A DNA stretch of 64,000 bases from Ferrimonas marina (GCF_900129905.1 NZ_FQXG01000002.1:496001-560000), one strand, 5' to 3'; shown: positions 18,249 to 28,188, numbered from the stretch's first letter. A program made the numbers and translations. Notes: generated by a model from the letters alone, not told the origin.

Positions 18249-18845
18249 TCAGTAGCGATACTGGAAGCCAAAGGAGGCAGCGGCCAAGTCGTAGCGGTCA
18301 CCATCCAGGTAGGAGACGTACTCCAGCGCGATGCTAAAGCGCTCGCTGGAGGCCAGGCTGATACCACCGCCATAAGACAAACTGGTGGCGCTTTTCGAGC
18401 CGGACGGCGACGGACTTACCCGGCCACGGGTTACGCCGAACAGGGCATAGGGAGTGAACGGCGTGCGATTGGCCAGCCCGCCTTTAAGGTAGCCGCCGAA
18501 GAAGTAATCCACCTTGGCGCTTTGGCCGTCGCTGATGTCGTCCTTGATGATGGTGGTGCCCACCCGCCCTTCCAGGGCAAAGTAGTCATCGAACTGATAG
18601 CCGGAAACCAGGGTCAGGGCCTGCGGCTTGGCTGACGCCAACTCATCGTGGTCGTAGCGCATCAGGCTGTACTGGATGCCGCTGTAGCTGCGAGGTACCT
18701 CAGCTTCCACCGGTGGGCAGGGGTAGTGACCCGCGCCATACACCGGGGCCTGCACATCACCGTGAGTGGGCGCGTTAACGTGGATATGCACCTCGGCGGA
18801 TGCGTGGGCGCTGACCAGCAGCAACAGGGGAAGGCAAGATTTCAT
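18249..18845 (-). CDS. Small outer-membrane beta-barrel protein
   Basis: 198 residues. A signal peptide (SCLPLLLLVSAHASAE) precedes a ~45-residue spacer with two prolines and one cysteine, then eight predicted amphipathic strands (SGIQYSLMRYD, ALTLVSGYQFDDYFALEGRVG, VDYFFGGYLKGGL, FTPYALFGVTRGRV, SLSYGGGISLAS, FSIALEYVSYLD, ASFGFQYRY). The last residue is aromatic, as outer-membrane insertion requires. This is the OmpA/OmpX-like porin-family fold (8 strands); the role is unknown. It is monocistronic. Confidence 0.8.
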   Translation of the reverse strand: MKSCLPLLLLVSAHASAEVHIHVNAPTHGDVQAPVYGAGHYPCPPVEAEVPRSYSGIQYSLMRYDHDELASAKPQALTLVSGYQFDDYFALEGRVGTTIIKDDISDGQSAKVDYFFGGYLKGGLANRTPFTPYALFGVTRGRVSPSPSGSKSATSLSYGGGISLASSERFSIALEYVSYLDGDRYDLAAASFGFQYRY

Positions 18846-19084
18846 CGACGATACCGGCAGGATTCAGAAGTGGCGGGATCCTACCCATCCACCGGCCCGG
18901 GTTCTGTGACTCCGCTGGCACATCAACAAGACAAAAACATCATCAAAACCGTTATTTACCATGGTTCGTCGCCCACAAAACGACGTTCCCGCCGATTCCC
19001 AATCCGCCCTCCCCGGGTTAGAGTGAAGCGATCAGGCTCGCGACCATGCAGCTGACTGAATCCCCCACGCCAACAAGGAAGGCC

Positions 19085-19600
19085 ATGACCATCATTACTG
19101 AGACTCCCCGCCTGCTCATCCGCCGCTTCACCCTGGATGACGCCGCGGCTGTCTACCACTTCAATTCCCCGGAAGAGGTGAATCGCTATACCGGTGACGC
19201 CGGCATGTGCACCACCGTTGACCAGGCCCGTGGCATCATCACCGACATCTGGCTCAAGGAGTATCAGCAGTATGGCTACGCTCGCTGGGCGGTGGTTCTG
19301 AAGGAGACCGGCCAGATCATCGGTTTTTGCGGCTTCAAGTACGAGCCACACCTCAACGGCACCGACATCGGTTACCGCCTGCACCCGGACTTCTGGGGTA
19401 AAGGCTACGCCACCGAGGCCAACCAGGCCTGCCTGGAATACGCCCGCCGCAACATGGACTTCAAGGAGGTGTTTGGCGAGGTAGTGGCAGAGAACCACGC
19501 GTCGGCCCGGGTGCTGACCAAGTTAGGCCTCACCTATCAGCTGCAATACCAGGAGGATGGCTTCACCATCCACCGCTACGGGTTAAGTCTCAAGGACTGA
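19085..19600 (+). CDS. GNAT-family N-acetyltransferase (RimJ/RimL type)
   Basis: 171 residues. The pattern ETPRLLIRRFTLDDAAAVYHF at the start, GFCGFKYEPHLNGTDIGYRLHPDFWGKGYATEA (the acetyl-CoA loop region) and VVAENHASARVLTKLGL is that of RimJ/RimL-like acetyltransferases. These acetylate N-terminal residues of ribosomal proteins or small amines; the substrate is not predictable. The ATG at 19085, four bases after AAGGAAGG, is preferred to the in-frame ATG at 19046, which adds 13 residues without domain content. Confidence 0.87.
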   Translation: MTIITETPRLLIRRFTLDDAAAVYHFNSPEEVNRYTGDAGMCTTVDQARGIITDIWLKEYQQYGYARWAVVLKETGQIIGFCGFKYEPHLNGTDIGYRLHPDFWGKGYATEANQACLEYARRNMDFKEVFGEVVAENHASARVLTKLGLTYQLQYQEDGFTIHRYGLSLKD

Positions 19601-19798
19601 TGCCGTCGCGTTGCTGTTGGCACTGAACGGTGTCGACAGCAACACAGCCACAGGGCATTTGCACCGCACAGCCAGGGTCTTAACGCCCTGGCAGCATGCT
19701 GAGTGGCTTGGCTGCTCAAGTCGTGCGCAAACTCTCAACCTTGAACGCCGCTCAAGCAATCCGTGCGCTGCGCAATTATTCTACGCGCCTTCGCCTGA

Positions 19799-21775
19799 AT
19801 GAGAGACTCGCCCGTGCACAAACCTCTGGCCCTGTTGTTGTCCCTGTCGCTGCTGGCCGCCTGCAGCTCCGAATCCGATAGCCCCGACAATCCGGATATC
19901 CCCGATGAGAAGCCTGAGCTGGAACGCACCTATGGTCCGGCAGCGAGCGCCTACTTCGACGTACTGGACCGCCAGCTCTCCTTTGCTGAGCTGTTGCACG
20001 ACACCCACCTGCAACTGGCGCAGATCGGCCATATCGAGGAATCGATCTGCAGCAATGGCGGCCTCCTCTCAGCCCAATGGCACGACAACGATGGCAGTGA
20101 GGCGGTCAGCGCCGGCGACCAGTACCAGCTGCACCTGCGGGACTGCCAACTGCCCTGGTTTGCCGAGGTACTGGACGGTTCATTGCTGTTCGAGATCACT
20201 GAGGTTGAATCCCAGCAACAGGACCAGACCCTGTCGGTGCAGTTGGGACTGTCCGATATCGTGCTCAAGGACGGCGGTGAGTACCAACTGGACAACCACC
20301 TGGAACTGACCATGCGTTTGACCCCGAACCGCTACGCGCTCGAGGTGCACAACCCAGAGGCCATCACCCTGTATCACCGCTTTGAGGAGGAACAGATCCT
20401 GCAGCCCTCCACCTTCGGCAAGACCGTCGACTCAGAGCGGGCGTTCTACCAGGTCCAGGGCAGCGGTGAAGTTCAGGATCTGCTCAAGCAACAGACAGTA
20501 CAGTTCCAGCAAAGTACCCCCTGGCAGGGCTACCTGATGGAGTACCCGCACCAGGGTGCGGCTGAGCTGACACCGCAAGGGCTGCCACCGGTTACCCTGG
20601 CCAGCAACTTTGTGGTGGATTCCCGCATGATCAATTTCCAGCAGGGACAGTGGGTGGAGAAAAGCCAGTGGCTCAACCGGAGTCAGGGGGTGCTGTGGCG
20701 CGTCCCCGGCGTGACCAGCCCAAACAATCCGCGGGAGTACAAGGCCAGCAACCTGCAATTCGTCGCCCAACTAAACGCCTACCTCAATGGCGCCTACCCG
20801 ATCCAGGGCACCATGCAGGTACAGCTTTCTCGCCCGATCGAGCGGATCGCCACCAGTGTTAGCTTTCGGACAACCCAGAGTCCCTTTGACTACATCGATG
20901 CCCACAGCATTATAGAGGGCGGCCTGCTCTCCATTACCCCCACCCGGCCGCTGGAGCCGGGCCGGACGTACCAGTTGGAGTCCTTTGTTGCCTATGGCGA
21001 GAACGGGACGTCGCTGAGTGTCAGCACCCGCTCCAACTTTACTGTCAGCGACCAGGTGGTGCCGGTGCTCACGGCGCAAAGCGGTTTGTTCCGGGTTGAC
21101 GACACCCCCTGGCTCAGCGCCAAAGGCAGCCATGCTAAGGAGGGCGAAGCGATCGACATCGAATGGTTCGAGATCAGCGATACCGGCCTGGTGTTTGAGA
21201 CCCCAACGGAGCTGCACACCGGTTTCACCCCGGGACGGCCTGGCGACATCGAAATTGGCCTGAGAGTCACCAATGAGCTGGGCCAAAGCGATACCGTCAC
21301 TCAAACCCTGCGGGATGCGGCCGACGACCAGCGCTTTATCTATTTCGACAGCCCGGCTGGCGAGTACATCGGCCAGGGTAAGCGCCGTTACCTCAGCAGC
21401 CGCGACGGCTACTTCACCAACAACAGCAATAGCGAGCAGTTGGATACCATCAGACTGCGCTACGACAACGACCGCAACTGGAGCCTGGATCTGCAATCCG
21501 GCGACGGCACCCCGTTGCGCGAGGGTCGCTACGAAGGGGCAACCCGTTACCCGTTTAACCGCGATGGCGAGCCGGGGGTGAACTTCAGCGGCGAGGGGCG
21601 TGGTTGCAACACCATCAACGGTGAGTTTGAGATCCACCAGTTGCAACGGGACGCGCACGGCAACCTGTTGGCACTGGCCGTGGACTACACCCAGTACTGC
21701 AGCAACGGCACCGAGCCGCTGCGAGGCAAGCTGCGATACAACACCGATTACCCCATCAACCTTAATCATCGCTAA
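19799..21775 (+). CDS. Large lipoprotein of unknown function
   Basis: 658 residues. The N-terminus has a signal peptide ending in the lipobox LLAAC followed by [11 protein letters not shown], a typical flexible tether. The mature part is mostly beta-strand. Around residues 340-420 is an Ig-like segment ([14 protein letters not shown]... [26 protein letters not shown]), then a possible PKD-like part and a C-terminal barrel-like domain with two cysteines ([12 protein letters not shown]...[10 protein letters not shown]). A GTG at 19814 is an alternative start. No family is recognised. It probably sits on the outer membrane and stands alone between the GNAT gene and ppiB. Confidence 0.7.
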   Translation: MRDSPVHKPLALLLSLSLLAACSSESDSPDNPDIPDEKPELERTYGPAASAYFDVLDRQLSFAELLHDTHLQLAQIGHIEESICSNGGLLSAQWHDNDGSEAVSAGDQYQLHLRDCQLPWFAEVLDGSLLFEITEVESQQQDQTLSVQLGLSDIVLKDGGEYQLDNHLELTMRLTPNRYALEVHNPEAITLYHRFEEEQILQPSTFGKTVDSERAFYQVQGSGEVQDLLKQQTVQFQQSTPWQGYLMEYPHQGAAELTPQGLPPVTLASNFVVDSRMINFQQGQWVEKSQWLNRSQGVLWRVPGVTSPNNPREYKASNLQFVAQLNAYLNGAYPIQGTMQVQLSRPIERIATSVSFRTTQSPFDYIDAHSIIEGGLLSITPTRPLEPGRTYQLESFVAYGENGTSLSVSTRSNFTVSDQVVPVLTAQSGLFRVDDTPWLSAKGSHAKEGEAIDIEWFEISDTGLVFETPTELHTGFTPGRPGDIEIGLRVTNELGQSDTVTQTLRDAADDQRFIYFDSPAGEYIGQGKRRYLSSRDGYFTNNSNSEQLDTIRLRYDNDRNWSLDLQSGDGTPLREGRYEGATRYPFNRDGEPGVNFSGEGRGCNTINGEFEIHQLQRDAHGNLLALAVDYTQYCSNGTEPLRGKLRYNTDYPINLNHR

Positions 21776-21897
21776 GGGAAGCTACCCTCCCCTGCGCACA
21801 ACGCCCTGACTCTGTCGGGGCGTTCTGCTATCTTTGCGCCACTTTCTTTTCCCTGGGCGGGCTCTCACCCGCCCCGGCCAGCAATCAAGGCAATCCC

Positions 21898-22392
21898 ATG
21901 ATCATCTTCACCACCAACCTGGGCGACATCACCATCGAACTGGACAGCGAGCGCGCTCCGGTCACCGCCCGCAACTTCCGCAAATACTGCGAGGATGGCT
22001 TCTTCGAAGGCACCATCTTCCACCGGGTGATCAAGGGCTTCATGATCCAAGGCGGTGGATTGACCGCCAAGATGCGGGAGAAGCCCACCCGCGCGCCCAT
22101 CGCCAACGAGGCCAACAAGGGGCTGAAAAACCTCACCGGCACCATCGCCATGGCCCGCACCGACGCGCCCCACTCCGCCACCGCCCAGTTCTTTATCAAC
22201 GTGGCGGACAACAACTTCCTCGACCACATCGCCACCACCAATGCCGGCTGGGGCTACGCGGTGTTTGGCAAGGTGACCGCCGGCATGGACGTGGTGAAGC
22301 AGATTGAAGGGGTGAAAACCGACACCATCGCCGGCCACGAGGATGTACCGGTGGAGCCCATCATCATCGAGAAGGTGACCATCCAGGACTGA
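21898..22392 (+). CDS. ppiB: Peptidyl-prolyl cis-trans isomerase B (cyclophilin)
   Basis: 164 residues, the same length as E. coli PpiB and close to it along the whole sequence: [30 protein letters not shown] (with the catalytic Arg of FHRVI), [34 protein letters not shown] and WGYAVFGKV. It lacks a signal peptide, so it is the cytoplasmic cyclophilin that speeds proline isomerisation during folding. It is monocistronic; a GC-rich imperfect hairpin lies about 20-50 bases downstream. Confidence 0.95.
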   Translation: MIIFTTNLGDITIELDSERAPVTARNFRKYCEDGFFEGTIFHRVIKGFMIQGGGLTAKMREKPTRAPIANEANKGLKNLTGTIAMARTDAPHSATAQFFINVADNNFLDHIATTNAGWGYAVFGKVTAGMDVVKQIEGVKTDTIAGHEDVPVEPIIIEKVTIQD

Positions 22393-22592
22393 GCCCTGAC
22401 TTTGCTATGACCCGCTGGCGCGACCGGCCAGCCGGGTCATTCTGTCCTTGCGGCCACAGACCCTGAGCGACTTATTCGGCAAGGGCAAAAAAACACAGAA
22501 AACCCATCACATTTCCGCAGTTTGCGTTCGCAACGACATTTCGGCCCTGGCCATACTCCAGCACGAGAAAGGACATCCACTGGAGAAATGAA

Positions 22593-23438
22593 ATGCGACA
22601 CGCAACCAGCTTGCTGATACTGGCGATGGCCACCGCCCCGGCCCTGGCCGCCCCTCAATGCACCGAAAACTACGGCACCGGTGCCACCACGGTGACCCTG
22701 GCCACCGGCAGCCCCGGTGAACTAGGCCTGCTCAAGGCCCTGGCCGATGCCTTTAACGCGCAGCACGACACCCGCCTGTGCTGGGTCAAGGCCGGCTCCG
22801 GCAAGTCTCTGCAACTGCTTAAGGACAAGCAGGTCGATCTGGTGCTGGTGCACGCTCCAGACGCAGAGAAACGCGCCGTGGCCGAAGGCTGGGCCATCAA
22901 CCGCACCCTGATTGGCTCCAACGAGTTCTATCTGGTCGGCCCAAGTACCGACCCTGCCGGCATTCGCAACGCCAAGAACGCCGCCGATGCCTACCACCTG
23001 ATTGCCCAATCCGCCTCACCCTTCCTGTCTCGGGGCGACAACTCGGGAACTCATAAAAAGGAGCTGTCTATCTGGAAGATGGCGGCCGAACAGCCCAAAG
23101 GCAGTTGGTACAAGGAGACCCAGGACTTCATGCTGGCCACCCTGCTCCAGGCCGACAAGCAAGCGGCCTACTTCATGACCGACAGCAGCACCTGGGTAGT
23201 GGGCCAGTCCGAGCTGAAAGACACCCAGATCCTGTTCCGCGGTGATACCTACCTGGTCAATACCTACAACGGCCTGGTTCAGCCCAAGGGCGCTACCCCG
23301 GCTCAGCCCTACGCTGAGAAGCTGCTGGCGTTCATCGCCTCTGATGCGGGTCAAACCGTGTTCCGCGGCTTTGGTGCCGAGCGCTATGGAGAAGCCATGT
23401 ACAACGATGCAGTGTACGCCGAGCAGTACGCGGACTGA
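22593..23438 (+). CDS. TupA-like tungstate/molybdate-binding periplasmic protein
   Basis: 281 residues. A signal peptide (LLILAMATAPALAAP) precedes a type-2 periplasmic binding fold: TVTLATGSPGELGLLKALADAFN, GSGKSLQLLKDKQVDLVLVHAPDAEKRAVAEG, FYLVGPSTDPAGI, and FLSRGDNSGTHKKELSIW, which is the oxyanion-binding motif shared by TupA/WtpA-like proteins. In the usual system it passes tungstate to the TupB/TupC ABC transporter. No permease or ATPase gene lies next to it here; the next gene is dbpA on the other strand. It may work with a distant transporter or act in another oxyanion process. Confidence 0.82.
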   Translation: MRHATSLLILAMATAPALAAPQCTENYGTGATTVTLATGSPGELGLLKALADAFNAQHDTRLCWVKAGSGKSLQLLKDKQVDLVLVHAPDAEKRAVAEGWAINRTLIGSNEFYLVGPSTDPAGIRNAKNAADAYHLIAQSASPFLSRGDNSGTHKKELSIWKMAAEQPKGSWYKETQDFMLATLLQADKQAAYFMTDSSTWVVGQSELKDTQILFRGDTYLVNTYNGLVQPKGATPAQPYAEKLLAFIASDAGQTVFRGFGAERYGEAMYNDAVYAEQYAD

Positions 23439-23458
23439 GTGATTGGCGTCCGACCAAT

Positions 23459-23488
23459 AAAAAGGGCCCTCGCTTGAGGGCCCTTTTT
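23459..23488 (+). terminator. Rho-independent terminator (bidirectional)
   Basis: The 13-base arms AAAAAGGGCCCTC and GAGGGCCCTTTTT enclose a 4-base loop. It lies between the convergent TupA-like gene and dbpA, with T-runs in both directions. Confidence 0.92.
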
Positions 23489-23498
23489 GTCTGCAATC

Positions 23499-24887
23499 TT
23501 AGTCTCGGATCAAGCGCGCCTTGAAGCTGCGACCTTTGAGCTTGCCCTTGCTGATCTGGTTCACCGCCTTGTTGCCGCTGCGACGGTCCACCGCCACGAA
23601 GGCGCGGATGTCGGTCACCTGGATCTTACCTATCTTGTCGCCAGCCACGGCGCCATCGCGGGTCAGGGCACCGACGATGTCCCCCGGGCGCAGCTTCTGC
23701 TTCTTACCGCCATTGATCTCCACCGTCACCATCGGCGCCGGGGCCGGCTGCTGATTGAGCACGCTGGCCGGCGGCAGCGCTTCGCCGTCGATCTTGATGC
23801 CCAGGTAGTCTTCCAGTCGCGCCACCTTGGCCGCTTCCTTGACGCTGAACAGGGAGAACGCCATGCCACGGCTGCCAGCCCGGCCGGTACGACCAACCCG
23901 ATGCACGTGCACCTCGCTGTCGTGGGCGATGTGGTAGTTGAACACCGCATCCAGATCGTCGATATCCAGGCCACGGGCCGCTACGTCGGTGGCCACCAGC
24001 ACCGAGGCACTCTTGTTGGCAAAGCGGGTCAGCATCTGGTCGCGGTCGCGCTGGTCCAGATCGCCGTGCAGTGCCAGTACGCTAAAGCCATAACGATGCA
24101 GCTCACCGGCCACCGCCTTCACCTCTTTCTTGGTGTTGCAGAACACCACGCTGGATTGGGGCTGGTGCTGCAGCAGCAGTCGGGTCAGGGCCGGGGTGCG
24201 CTCGTCGTTGTCCGCCACCTCGTAGAAGTGCTGTTCGATGTCGGCGTGGGTGGCCTGGCCCGCCACTTTCACCATCACCGGGCGCAGCATGAAGCTGTCG
24301 GCGATCTGCTTGATCTCCTCCGGGAAGGTGGCACTGAACAGCAGGGTCTGACGCATCTCCGGCAGCCGTGCCAGGATGTAATCCAGCTCGTCCTGGAAGC
24401 CCATCTCCAGCATCCGGTCTGCCTCGTCCAGCACCAGCGCGCTGATCCCGCTCAGGTCCAGGGTTTCCCGGCTGATGTGATCCTGGATGCGCCCCGGCGT
24501 GCCCACTACGATGTGCGCACCGTGCTCCAGCGAGGCCGCCTGCGGCCCCAGCGGCGAGCCGCCACAGAGGCTCAGGATCTTGATGTTAGGGATGGCACGG
24601 GCCAGTCGGCGCAGCTCCGCCGCCACCTGATCCGCCAGCTCGCGGGTGGGGCACAGCACCAGGGATTGCACCTGGAACTGCTTGGGCTGCAACCGGGCCA
24701 GCAGCCCCAGACCGAAGGCAGCGGTCTTGCCGGAGCCGGTGCGGGCCTGGCCCACCAGATCGGCACCGGCCAGGATGCTGGGCAGCGCCTGCTGCTGGAT
24801 CGGCGTCATCTGCCGGTAACCCAGGGTGTCCAGGTTGGCCAGCAGGGCCTCAGACAGATTCAAATTGGAGAAGGCGGTATCGGACAT
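23499..24887 (-). CDS. dbpA: ATP-dependent RNA helicase DbpA
   Basis: 462 residues with all DEAD-box motifs: the Q motif (MTPIQQQALP), ARTGSGKT, PTRELADQ, DEADRMLEMGF, FSATFP, and HRVGRTGRAG. The C-terminal ~75 residues (KLRPGDIVGALTRDGAVAGDKIGKIQVTD... KGKLKGRSFKARLI) are the DbpA RNA-binding domain that targets hairpin 92 of 23S rRNA. It acts in 50S subunit assembly in the cytoplasm. It is monocistronic with a strong downstream terminator. Confidence 0.96.
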   Translation of the reverse strand: MSDTAFSNLNLSEALLANLDTLGYRQMTPIQQQALPSILAGADLVGQARTGSGKTAAFGLGLLARLQPKQFQVQSLVLCPTRELADQVAAELRRLARAIPNIKILSLCGGSPLGPQAASLEHGAHIVVGTPGRIQDHISRETLDLSGISALVLDEADRMLEMGFQDELDYILARLPEMRQTLLFSATFPEEIKQIADSFMLRPVMVKVAGQATHADIEQHFYEVADNDERTPALTRLLLQHQPQSSVVFCNTKKEVKAVAGELHRYGFSVLALHGDLDQRDRDQMLTRFANKSASVLVATDVAARGLDIDDLDAVFNYHIAHDSEVHVHRVGRTGRAGSRGMAFSLFSVKEAAKVARLEDYLGIKIDGEALPPASVLNQQPAPAPMVTVEINGGKKQKLRPGDIVGALTRDGAVAGDKIGKIQVTDIRAFVAVDRRSGNKAVNQISKGKLKGRSFKARLIRD

Positions 24888-25071
24888 GGTCGCAGCTCAC
24901 GGTGGCGCCGGGTTCACACCCAGCATAGGGACGAAATGCGCAGCTCGCCCCTACCATCGAGGTGCCCAGCGCAACAAAGCCGGCGAGTCTACCACAGACA
25001 CCCGCCCTCTGCTGCTCTGCCTCGCCAGGATGTGGGATGTGGCGCGGTCGCCACCTACGAGCAAAGTCCAC

Positions 25072-25812
25072 CTACCGCAGCTCGCCGGTCTCCAGGTAGA
25101 GGGTCTGCAGTTGTAAGGCCTGGAATGAAACGCCGCTGTTTGGTTCAGCCAAAGCGTCGGGACCGGTGAGCAAGACCTGCCGCAGTGACGCCTCCGAGGC
25201 CGCCCCCTGGTCATCCACCGCCACCGGTAAACATCCCGTCGGTGAGCCTGCGGCACCATCAAGCCGGATGAAGTGGTCCGCCTCCGGCCGCTGCCCCAGC
25301 CGTTTATAGAGGAATTGGCTATCACCGATGCTCAGCGTGCAGTAGTGGCCCACGGCTCGATTCGGCTGCGCCGGCTCCAGCGACAGCAGGGCAAACCGCT
25401 CTATAAGCTCCACTTCCACCCACACCGACGAGTATCGCCGCTGGCCACCCCGCTCGAAGTGGTCCTGGTACAGGTCCGCCTGGAAGCGACGCAGAGGCTC
25501 GGGGTGATCCGGGGCCAGCCGCATCAGATCAAAGGGCTTAGGCACCAAGGTCCAGTAGCCGTCGTAGCCATCCAGTGTCTGTCGCAGCTTGGCATCTAAT
25601 GTCTTATCGGAAAGGGAGAGGCGTAGCAGCACCTGGGCATTGTGGGGAACGTGGTACATCGGCAGATGAGAGGCAACCAGCCCCGCTTCGCCACCGAACA
25701 GCAGCATGCCATGGGTCCCCATGTGGCTGTGTGGCGCAGCGGTCAAGAAAGAGGAACAAAGCAACAGGCACGCCATCAGTGCGGCGCGCAACAAAGAGAA
25801 AGAGTGAGCCAT
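25072..25812 (-). CDS. Exported protein of unknown function
   Basis: About 246 residues from the ATG at 25812; the frame continues upstream to 25935 but without a signal sequence. The start FSLLRAALMACLLLCSSFLTAAPHSH is a signal peptide. The mature protein begins with a His/Gly-rich segment (HSHMGTHGMLLFGG) followed by VASHLPMYHVPHNAQVLLRLSL. This His/Met pattern is seen in exported proteins near metal-related genes, but I do not recognise the family. Two identical short hairpins lie in its leader (see repeat at 25837). It is likely periplasmic. Confidence 0.65.
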   Translation of the reverse strand: MAHSFSLLRAALMACLLLCSSFLTAAPHSHMGTHGMLLFGGEAGLVASHLPMYHVPHNAQVLLRLSLSDKTLDAKLRQTLDGYDGYWTLVPKPFDLMRLAPDHPEPLRRFQADLYQDHFERGGQRRYSSVWVEVELIERFALLSLEPAQPNRAVGHYCTLSIGDSQFLYKRLGQRPEADHFIRLDGAAGSPTGCLPVAVDDQGAASEASLRQVLLTGPDALAEPNSGVSFQALQLQTLYLETGELR

Positions 25813-25836
25813 CCTGGCCTCGAAAACTTGGGATAG

Positions 25837-25897
25837 CGGGGTCGTCCCCGTCATAAGGTGCTGCCCCAACCCTCGGAGCAGATCGGGGTCGTCCCCG
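25837..25897. repeat. Two copies of a 14-base hairpin
   Basis: CGGGGTCGTCCCCG occurs at 25837-25850 and again at 25884-25897. Each copy is a perfect 5-bp stem with a TCGT loop. They lie 25-85 bases upstream of the start codon of the exported protein (minus strand), so they would be in its leader RNA or promoter. Function unknown. Confidence 0.6.
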
Positions 25898-26001
25898 ATG
25901 GCGAACAGTAAATCGCTTTGCCGATGGGGATTCAATCTTCACTGGCAACTCACCGAGTCGCTACCGTAAAGCCAACACACCAGCTGCCGCCCGCTCTGCC
26001 T

Positions 26002-26907
26002 CTACTCTGCCTGGGCCTTGAGCTGGGCCCGAAGCCAGCGTCGCAGTGGGTCGCGATGGGTCCGTTCATGCCAAATCTGCACGATCTGCACCGGTGCCAG
26101 CTCGATGGGGCAGGGGTAGATGGCCAGCTGCGGGTTGGCTGCCACCGCGCGCTGAGCCAACGAGGCCAGACAGGTGAGCACGAAGGGCTGGTTCACCAGC
26201 ATCAGCGGCGGGGTCATAAAGCTACTGAGGCCCGCCACAACCCGACGCTGCCGGTTCTGGCGGCGCAGCGCCTTATCCACCAAGCCATCGAGATCGCCGG
26301 TGAGCGTGGTCACCAGGTGCGGACAGTCCAGGTAGGCTTGCAGGCTCATCTTGCCCGCTAAAATCGGGTTGTCGCGGTCCGCCAGCACCACAAACTCATC
26401 CTGCCAAAGCGCCTGCTGGTAAAAGCTCTGCGGCAGGTCTTGGTAGAACCCGGCAATGGCCAGGTCACACCGGCCTTGCTGCAGCGCCTCTTTGGGCAGC
26501 TCGCCGGTGGTGGGGTGCGTCACCAACTGTACCTTGGGCGCTTGCTGTTCCAGTGTGGCCAGCAGTCCCGGTAACAGATGCTGCTCCATGTAGTCGGTGG
26601 TGTAGAGCCGCAACAGCTCCTGGCTATGCAGGAAGTCACTGGCATCCGACTGCTGATAGAACTGCTCCAACTGTGCCATCAACGCACCGATCTGAGGCGC
26701 CAGCGTGTGTGCCAGCGGTGTCGGTGTAAGCCCCCGCGGTGCCCGCACAAACAGCGGGTCATCAAACTCATGTCGCAGCTTGGCCAGGCGATGGGACAGC
26801 GCAGGCTGGCTGATCATCAGCTCCTTGGCGGCAGCGGAGAGGGAGCGGAGTCGATAGAGCAGATCGAACAGGCGCAACAGGTTGAGATCCCGACCCTGGA
26901 TATTCAT
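26002..26907 (-). CDS. LysR-family transcription regulator
   Basis: 301 residues from the ATG at 26907, which gives the usual LysR start (NIQGRDLNLLRLFDLLYRLRSLSAAAKELMISQPALSHRLAKLR). The open frame reaches 26976 but would add 23 atypical residues. The C-terminal part is the LysR effector-binding domain with its two alpha/beta lobes. The form of the HTH resembles the NodD/LeuO-like group. It is divergent from the exported DJ-1 gene (100 bases between starts) and probably controls it and itself. Confidence 0.9.
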   Translation of the reverse strand: MNIQGRDLNLLRLFDLLYRLRSLSAAAKELMISQPALSHRLAKLRHEFDDPLFVRAPRGLTPTPLAHTLAPQIGALMAQLEQFYQQSDASDFLHSQELLRLYTTDYMEQHLLPGLLATLEQQAPKVQLVTHPTTGELPKEALQQGRCDLAIAGFYQDLPQSFYQQALWQDEFVVLADRDNPILAGKMSLQAYLDCPHLVTTLTGDLDGLVDKALRRQNRQRRVVAGLSSFMTPPLMLVNQPFVLTCLASLAQRAVAANPQLAIYPCPIELAPVQIVQIWHERTHRDPLRRWLRAQLKAQAE

Positions 26908-27007
26908 TTTCTGAATGGACTTTATAGATGCAATAGAATTCTCATGATACTGCCCGCCGCCTAGACTGGCCAACAATCGCTATCCAACTCATCAAAAGGA
27001 AGATGCC

Positions 27008-27772
27008 ATGAGCCGAATCACCTCCGTCCTGGCCGCTGCCAGCCTTACCTTGGGTGCTGCCGCACTCCCCGCCAACGCCGCCGATAAGGTGCTGCTGGTC
27101 TCCACCAGCCACGACACCATGGGCGACACCGCCAAGCCCACCGGCCTGTTCCTGTCCGAGCTGGTCCACCCCTACTTTGTCCTGACCGAGGCCGGCTACC
27201 AGGTCGACGTGGTGAGCATCGCCGGCGGCGACATCCCGGTGGATCCCTCCAGCTTTCGCGAAGCCGATGCCGGGGTGGATCGCTTCCTGGCGGATGACCA
27301 GCTCAGCGCCTTGCTGAAGAACACTAACGCGCTGGCCAGCGTCGACAGCGCAGATTACCAAGCCGTGGTATACGCCGGCGGTCACGGCACCATGTGGGAT
27401 TTTCGCCAATCCGAGGCGGTACAGCAGGTGAGTACCGAGGTCTACCAGGCCGGTGGGGTAGTGGCGGCGGTTTGTCATGGCCCGGCCGCGCTGGTGGATG
27501 TGCAGCTGGCCGATGGCCGCTACCTGATCGACGGCGTTAAGGTGACCGGCTTCAGCAATAAAGAAGAGGAGATGGTGCAGCTGACCGACGTGGTGCCCTA
27601 CCTGCTGGAGGATGCCATGCAACAGCGCGGTGGCCAGTTCAGTGCCGCTGCTCCCTGGAATGAGCACGTGGTGGTGGACCAACGCGTAGTCACCGGGCAA
27701 AACCCGCAATCCGCCCACGCCCTGGGCGAGGCCGTGGTGCAACAGCTCAAAGCGCTCCAACCCAAGTCGTAA
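27008..27772 (+). CDS. Secreted DJ-1/PfpI (Hsp31-like) family protein
   Basis: 254 residues. A cleavable signal peptide (RITSVLAAASLTLGAAALPANAA) is unusual for this mostly cytoplasmic family. The domain has E51 (FLSELVHPYF), the nucleophile elbow with C156-H157 (AAVCHGPAAL), and YAGGHGTMWDF, as in Hsp31/DJ-1 type 1 glutamine-amidotransferase-like proteins (glyoxalase III, deglycase or chaperone). It is likely periplasmic and may handle reactive carbonyls. A LysR gene is divergent at its 5' end. Confidence 0.87.
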   Translation: MSRITSVLAAASLTLGAAALPANAADKVLLVSTSHDTMGDTAKPTGLFLSELVHPYFVLTEAGYQVDVVSIAGGDIPVDPSSFREADAGVDRFLADDQLSALLKNTNALASVDSADYQAVVYAGGHGTMWDFRQSEAVQQVSTEVYQAGGVVAAVCHGPAALVDVQLADGRYLIDGVKVTGFSNKEEEMVQLTDVVPYLLEDAMQQRGGQFSAAAPWNEHVVVDQRVVTGQNPQSAHALGEAVVQQLKALQPKS

Positions 27773-27876
27773 CCTGACCCGCCCCAACCCACGTCGGACC
27801 GAGTTCGCCATTCACTCAGATGAGCAGCTCGGTCCGCAGCAAAGCCGATAAACCTAGGTCAGTACATCAGCCCAGC

Positions 27877-28188
27877 TCAGTACATCAGGGATTTCGCGTT
27901 CGCTTGGGGGCGGTGGTGTACCCAACTGGTGAGCACGTACATCCAAGCCATCAGCCCCAAAAGCGGGCCAAACAGCAGCCAAAACACACAATCCAATGCA
28001 GGCCAGCTCGAGCGAGGCAGTTTCCCCTTCAAGCAGCCATAGACTCCGGCCAACGCGGCAGCAAAACCAATCAGCAGGTGGGAGTTCAGCACGCCAAAGC
28101 AATTAACGATAAGGCCGGACTGGAGGGCGATAAGGGCAAAGAAGGCAAACAACGCCAGATATAAACGGTTGTGAGGAATCAGACTCAT
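27877..28188 (-). CDS. Small membrane protein of unknown function
   Basis: 103 residues with three hydrophobic segments (YLALFAFFALIALQSGLIV, LLIGFAAALAGVYGCL, VFWLLFGPLLGLMAWMYVLTSWV), short charged ends and no recognisable domain. The ATG at 28188 is the only good start. Other frames in the region are less hydrophobic. It lies between the DJ-1 gene and the GFA gene and is transcribed against both. Confidence 0.6.
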   Translation of the reverse strand: MSLIPHNRLYLALFAFFALIALQSGLIVNCFGVLNSHLLIGFAAALAGVYGCLKGKLPRSSWPALDCVFWLLFGPLLGLMAWMYVLTSWVHHRPQANAKSLMY

